A stretch of 64,000 nucleotides of DNA from Hygrophila difformis (taxonomy: Eukaryota > Streptophyta > Magnoliopsida > Lamiales > Acanthaceae): positions 54,098,902-54,162,901 of the forward strand of contig JAOANR010000003.1 in the NCBI GenBank assembly GCA_030278955.1. Reading direction: 5' to 3'. How positions within the stretch are numbered: the first letter of the stretch is position 1; every line of letters begins with the position of its first letter. Position numbers and translations under genes: made by a program. Under the pieces are notes generated by a model. That model did not search any database. It saw only the letters and a program-made list of their open reading frames with translations, and was not told the DNA's origin. Below, piece after piece: positions 58,887-64,000 of the stretch.

Positions 58887-59429
58887 TATAACACCCCGGT
58901 TTTTGGTCACCCAGGTCGGGGTGTCACCGCCACACCTCTCTAGCAAGACACGGTTTCTCCGAGCTTACTAAAGAGATGCAAGGCTATGGTTTTTCAGAAT
59001 TTAAAATATTCAAACAGCCCATTCATATATAATTTAAAAATAATACATCAAAGTTGCAGCGGAAAATAATATTTACATATATGTATCGCAGCGGAATTTA
59101 AATATAGGGCCAACATGGCCTAATCACGGGTTAAGCAGGCCCTTTCATGCAAGATCTAGTCTAATACAAAAATTCAAAATAATATATCATCCCAAACTTC
59201 CCGTGTATGCATATGACGATGCATAACTCTCAACTCTGAAAGAAAAAGAGATAAAAATGGTTTGGTCAGCAAAAACTTGCTGAGTAAGTTAACACAAACA
59301 TGATCATGAGGTTTCAAAGCCTTTAATTAAATTTAGTAAAAACATGCTTATAGGTAATATACAATTTAATTCATTCATCCACTAATAATTAAATGGCATG
59401 ATTCCAAACACGGATTTCCACATGAGCAT
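58887..59429 (-). repeat. 5' LTR of element 4 (partial, cut by element 3)
   Basis: Matches 51415-51957 almost base for base; the terminal TG has mutated to TA. Truncated at GAGCAT by the element 3 insertion; the other LTR continues AACGCAAATTCC there, giving the empty-site sequence. Confidence 0.9.
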
Positions 59430-60294
59430 TGAAACTTTTGACAATTTCCCACACGAGTATTTTCGAAATAATATAACCCCGGTCTTGATTTTATTTAATG
59501 AAAATCATTTTATGAAGGCGGAGTTAGGATTAGGGATATATTTATAGGTTGTCACGTTTTTATAACTCGTGTTAAGAAACTGTGGCCCGAAAGCGCACGG
59601 TGTCAAAAATTGCAGTAATTTATAGTAAGACCGGATCGTTCACTGGAGGATGTGCGATAGAAGCAGGGCCCACGTCGTTTTACTAGATTTTCCATTCGTA
59701 TTGCTCCAATTGGTTTGAAAAGTGATTAACAACTACTGGCATGAATTTAAACTAAACTATAAAAGCGTTTTAAATTTACTCTACAAAGCAAATAAGTCTA
59801 TTCTAGAAAGCGGGTAAAGTTATTCTAAAAATGCGATAAATATTATCTATGAAAGCAGTGAAAATTTACATTATGTCAGCCGTGAAGCTGAATCACAATG
59901 TAGACAGAAAGGACAGGAAGAGAAGAATAAATATTGGACAAGATTCAGATATAGCAGCATTAAACTTCCATTTTTATACACAGATCTTGGTTTGGGATAA
60001 TCCTATCAGATAGCTAATTCTCATGCTCTCAGTACAGCGTTCCCTTTAACAGACAGGTACTTACAGCGTGAGTTTTCATGTTCTTAAGACCGCAGATTCT
60101 AAGATACCACAGATTTGTAACTGCCCTGGCCTGGGTATGTTACTTCATCTATGGTGGATAAGCAACACCTGACAAATCATTTATTGATATGCCAAGTACT
60201 ACTATCATTCTCCCATGTCACACCCAAAGATTCTAATCAAGCCCTAAACTATCCCTTAGCTATCAGTCCTAGTAGCAGTTACACAATCATCGAT

Positions 60295-61010
60295 ACAACC
60301 GAGTGACCTCTAAAGAAAGCAGTTAAAAGAAAGCGGTAAAGAAAGCAGTAGAGAAAGCGTTTAAAACCTATCACTCGGAGGTTTTGAAGATCTGACCCTG
60401 GTAGTAAAAGACAGCTCCCCATCAGAATGATGAAGTATGGATCAAGAATTCCCGGTTCTTGGTGAACCACTTGCAGTGTTTACTTCCTTCCGGGTGATTA
60501 TGAGATACAAACTAATGAAACGAACTAATGAATTAGTTCGTTCCGGATGCACTCACTCAGGACTCAAAAATAGGCTTTGGCAGAAGAGGATAGCAGTTGA
60601 AAGAAAACTCAACCCCCGACATGTATTATTAAGCATCAATAGTCATCTATTGATAAAGTGGGTGAGGCGGTTTTGTAATCTATAAATACAACCGAGTGAC
60701 CTCTAAAGAAAGCAGTTAAAAGAAAGCGGTAAAGAAAGCAATAGAGAAAGCATTTAAAACCTATCACTCGGAGGTTTTGAAGATCTGACCCTGGTAGTAA
60801 AAGATAGCTCCCCATCAGAATGAAGGGGTATGGATCAAGAATTCCCGGCTCTTGGTGAACTACTCGCGCGTTCACTTCCTTCCGGGTGGTTATGAGATAC
60901 AAACTAATGAAACGAACTAACTAGTTAGTTCGTTCCGGATGCACTCACTCAGGACTCAAAAGTAGGCTTTGGCAAGAGAGGATAGCAGTTGAAAGAAAAC
61001 TCAACCCTAT
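60295..61010. repeat. Direct duplication in element 3 LTR
   Basis: About 323 bp from GAGTGACCTCTAAAG to GAAAACTCAACCC is repeated with 393-bp offset; a 70-bp unique segment lies between. Confidence 0.85.
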
Positions 61011-62311
61011 CTTAGAAAATAACCAAGGCCTGGATGATGTTCTTCTAAGATTATTTGCTACACTGTATTTGAGTCCAAGTGAACCCCATCTCGGTGTAAT
61101 ATTTAATCTTAGATTCCCGACAAACAGCAATTTTGGAAAATAAAGAATCTGAAAATCATTCCCTAAACAGGTACTAGACTCTCAGTTAAAACACAGATCC
61201 TTTCAGTCTAGATGAGACCTAATCGCTGACTCTGCTTCTAATTTCCTAAAATCAACCCTTGATAGAATATGAATTAGTCATAACTGAAGAATTTATCCCT
61301 TACTCAGATCCGGATTTTATAAAGGAATTTTTGTTGGAAACTTAATATGCAATATCTGTTTTAAATCTATGCTTCTATTGTCCAAGGGAAGGATCCCAAA
61401 ATATTTTAGACCACAATAGTATATAGTATTATCATGCATAAGGATATATGGAAGTGTAAAATTAAGTGACCCAGAATATAGATGCAGGTCTAGACAGAAG
61501 GTGGAACACAGAGATGAAGTGGTCAGGAGACCAAAGTAATGGCAAAATAATCGGGTGGACTATAAACATCTACCGTCCAATTTCCCAATTACTCGGATGG
61601 AGCGAATTTAGACAGCTTAGGCCCTGTAATGGCAGTGTCAATGCCAGTTGGGCCTCCACTGTCTGTGAATTCGGATAAAAACCTACATGCTTCCTCTCTG
61701 CAGTACTTATCAGCTAATGTTGACAGACATTAGCAGAGTTTTATTACAGATTGGAATTTGGGTTTGGAAATTAAGATAAATAAAATAAAACTGTATCCGG
61801 ATGAGAATCAGCTGAGCAGCTATTATAGTCCCGGATGAACGAACCCCCAAGGCTTCCGCTGACTGCCATCCAGACCATGCAAAATAACACCTAGTAACTA
61901 ATACCCAGACTACGAGCTAGTTATCCGTGAGGGAATACCCGCCAACATTAGTCTGATGTATCCTTTACTAATTGTTACACACAATACACAAAAGACAAAA
62001 TCAAATAAAGTAACGAAAAGGACTTGCATGAGAGACATTGGTTTCTCATGCAAGGTTATGGAATCAATCCATAATTGATGACTTAAATAATCCTCCTACC
62101 ATAATTAATTACAGTCCGGATTATCTGTTTAAGACATCATGATTTTGTTTATAGAAAATTGTTTTATTGACAATTGAACAAAGATCCTTTAATCACAATA
62201 ATTAATGATTTAATTATTGCTAATTAGAATCACCAATCATTAATGACTAGAGGGCTCAATTAATTAATTATGGAAATGGAGAATGTAAAATCTGCATGAA
62301 AATGCTGATTA

Positions 62312-62770
62312 CGGCGCTAAACAGATATTACGACGCTATCCTTGCCGTGATGATAGCGTCGTCATGGGTTGGTGCAAGAGAGAGTAGATTTTGGATTAAA
62401 AGGGGTAAGTACGACGCTATACACTAAACTACGGCGCTATACTAGTATAGCGTCGTAGGTGTAGCGTCGTACGTGGTTTGAGAAATAAGAAGTTTTTGGA
62501 AAAAGAAGAGATATTACGGCGCTAAACATTAAATGACGACGCTATCCTAGGATAGCGTCGTAAGGATAGTGCCGCAGGTGGATTCTGTAAGAAAGAAGAT
62601 TTTTGAGGACCTACGGCTCTAAACGAAAATTACGACGCTATCTGAGGATAGCGCCGTTGGTTTAGTGCCGTAGGGCAAATTTTTGTTTAAGTTCTGGGCA
62701 ACTACGGCGCTAAACCTCACCTACGACGCTATCCAAGGATAGCGTCGTAGGGCGGTTAGCGTCGTAGCTA
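62312..62770 (-). repeat. Hairpin array A in element 3 LTR (ACGACGCTA-type)
   Basis: At the place where element 1 has GTCGCG units, this LTR has ACGACGCTATCC/GGATAGCGTCGT units. Example 62430-62457: arms TACGGCGCTATACT and AGTATAGCGTCGTA. At least five paired units. Confidence 0.85.
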
Positions 62771-63485
62771 GCCCAGAACATGTTGTTGTTCGGGTAATGC
62801 AATCTCTGCGATTGCAAGCCCTATTTTCAAGTTCATGGTTCACAAATGCATGAAAAATGAAACAACAAGCTAAGAACAGTGGAAGTAAAATGCAATAAAT
62901 GCAAAACAATGAATAAAACTATGCTAAACTACACACTCATGAACCACAAACCCAAATGAGGGTTTTCAACCAACAAATCATGCATGAATCCCAAAATAAA
63001 AGACAAACAACACAAAACCCACATAAAACAGTAAGATAAAATGACCAAATGGTCATGAAACCAAAAACAAAGCATTAAATCCATGGACCCATGTCCATTT
63101 CATGATTTTGGGATACTTTCAATGATTAACTTCCCATTTTTCATAAAATGGTTTGATAATACCCATCATTTGGGTATTTCAAACCTAAATAAGAGTTTAA
63201 CAAAACTGGAAATCGTATAACAGTGGCTACCTAGGTTTAAAACATGAAAACTAACACTAATCTAAGCTAAAATTTAACCTAGAGAAACTAAAACAGTGCA
63301 TAAAAATAAATAATACAAAAAATTAAGCTAACTACCTAACTAACCTACACACTCCAAGAACAGCAGTTGTCTCCAAGTTTGAGAATGTGGTGAAGTGACA
63401 AGACCAGGGAGTTAACACCCTTTATATAGGCGAGAAACCCTAGGCCCATGGGCCCCCAGGCCTTGAAATTTGAATTTTGGCAAGG

Positions 63486-63756
63486 CATTACGACGCTATA
63501 GGTAGCTTACGGCGCTATCCTTGCTAGGGCGCTATAGGTATAGCGTCGTAGTCTTCCACTTCGAAGACTCTCTCTGTCTCTCAGTGAACAGCCTACGGCG
63601 CTATCCATCATTACGGCGCTATACTTGATCACGGCGCTATCCATGCACAGCGTCGTTCACTCCTCTTCAGACTGCTGCTTTGATTTCCTCCTACGGCGCT
63701 AGACCAAGCTACGACGCTATCCATGCATAGCGTCGTAGTTGTGTCTAGCGTCGTAA
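63486..63756 (-). repeat. Hairpin array B in element 3 LTR (ACGACGCTA-type)
   Basis: Same core as array A (ACGGCGCTAT..ATAGCGTCGTA), located where element 1 has its array B. Both arrays in this LTR share the new core. Confidence 0.83.
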
Positions 63757-64000
63757 TATTCTAAAAAATCAACTTTTTGTGGGTTTTTCATTTCTTTTCC
63801 CATCTTTTTGTTTCCTTTTTCTTTTCTTTTCTTTTTCTCATGTTTTTGGATTTTTCTAACGTAAATGTGTAATAAAATTACATATTTATGCATTTTTCAT
63901 ACCAACTTAACATTTTTACAGTTATGCATAAATCAGTCCAATTCCACTGCTTTCTTATTTAATATAAGACCGGAATGCGATCAAATGCCCGTTTCAGACA

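Larger units (their letters stand above)
51415..59429 (-). mobile_element. Tekay/Del-type chromovirus element 4, gag only
   Basis: Minus-strand element: 5' LTR (58887 onward, cut at 59429 by element 3), iMet-type PBS, gag, polypurine tract, 3' LTR (51415-54138). The two LTR parts (51415-51957 and 58887-59429) are nearly identical. Pol is absent: only about 275 bp separate the gag stop (54414) from the 3' LTR. This layout matches the TR-GAG type of non-autonomous LTR elements. Gag is itself split by a solo LTR. Confidence 0.88.
59430..64000 (-). repeat. LTR of Athila element 3 (nearly complete, cut by window end)
   Basis: Starts TGAAACTTTTGACAATTTCC at 59430; the last ~42 bp to the expected TCA end lie beyond the window. 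Homologous to the element 1 LTR but without the 170-bp extension, with a ~390-bp duplicated segment (60295-61010) and with a different hairpin core. Being inserted in the element 4 LTR it is younger than that. It is the 3' LTR of a minus-oriented element extending right, or a solo LTR. Predicted TSD: AGCAT. Confidence 0.88.

Overview
This is nuclear DNA of a flowering plant, most likely a eudicot. Two intron-bearing host genes with plant-type splice sites sit among nested LTR retrotransposons and small DNA transposons. I cannot name the species. No rRNA, tRNA gene, CRISPR array or bacterial-type operon is visible.

Layout. (1) 1-36042 is one old Athila-lineage Ty3/gypsy element on the minus strand (element 2), split by a younger one. 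Element 2 has a 5' LTR (31291-36042), gag (31323 to 26253, interrupted by a solo LTR), pol (about 26300 to 21596, interrupted by a hAT-type element), a post-pol leader with a short env-like exon 1 (20552-20518), and env-like exon 2 running off the left edge (734-1). (2) Element 1 (2042-20276, minus) sits inside the env-like intron of element 2. It has two 4.7-kb LTRs, a tRNA-Asp-type PBS, a perfect 5-bp TSD (CACAA) and env-like/PF20167-type ORFs, but no gag or pol. (3) 36678-40959 is an amino acid permease gene (AAP family, 4 exons, 474 codons) on the plus strand, with two non-autonomous hAT elements in intron 2. (4) 42717-47633 is a five-KH-domain RNA-binding protein gene (7 coding exons, 687 codons) on the minus strand, with a 5' UTR exon near 48.3-48.5 kb. 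(5) 49.0-50.7 kb is a MITE cluster. (6) 51415-59429 is a Tekay/Del-type chromovirus (element 4, minus) that keeps gag but has lost pol. Its gag is split by a solo LTR with TSD ATAGG. (7) 59430-64000 is a nearly complete LTR of a third Athila-type element inserted into the 5' LTR of element 4.

Order of events. Five nested insertions are dated relative to each other by perfect TSDs: element 1 in element 2 (CACAA), solo LTR in element 2 gag (TCCAG), hAT in element 2 integrase (GTAAGGAG), solo LTR in element 4 gag (ATAGG), and two hATs in the permease intron (ACTATAAT, GTTGGGTC).

Most unusual signal. Every long LTR here carries an array of short hairpin-forming repeats at a fixed place, but the repeat sequence differs between copies. 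Athila LTRs use either a GTCGCG..CGCGAC palindrome or an ACGACGCTA..TAGCGTCGT palindrome. The three Tekay-type LTRs use, at the same distance from the LTR end, tRNA T-arm-like units, GAAA-tetraloop hairpins, or hairpins with paired base changes. In addition, a conserved stem-loop followed by a copy of the polypurine-tract/LTR-start sequence stands 50-80 bases upstream of the splice acceptor of each downstream module in the Athila elements. Structural and splicing statements are read from sequence by eye; no alignment, folding program or database search was run.
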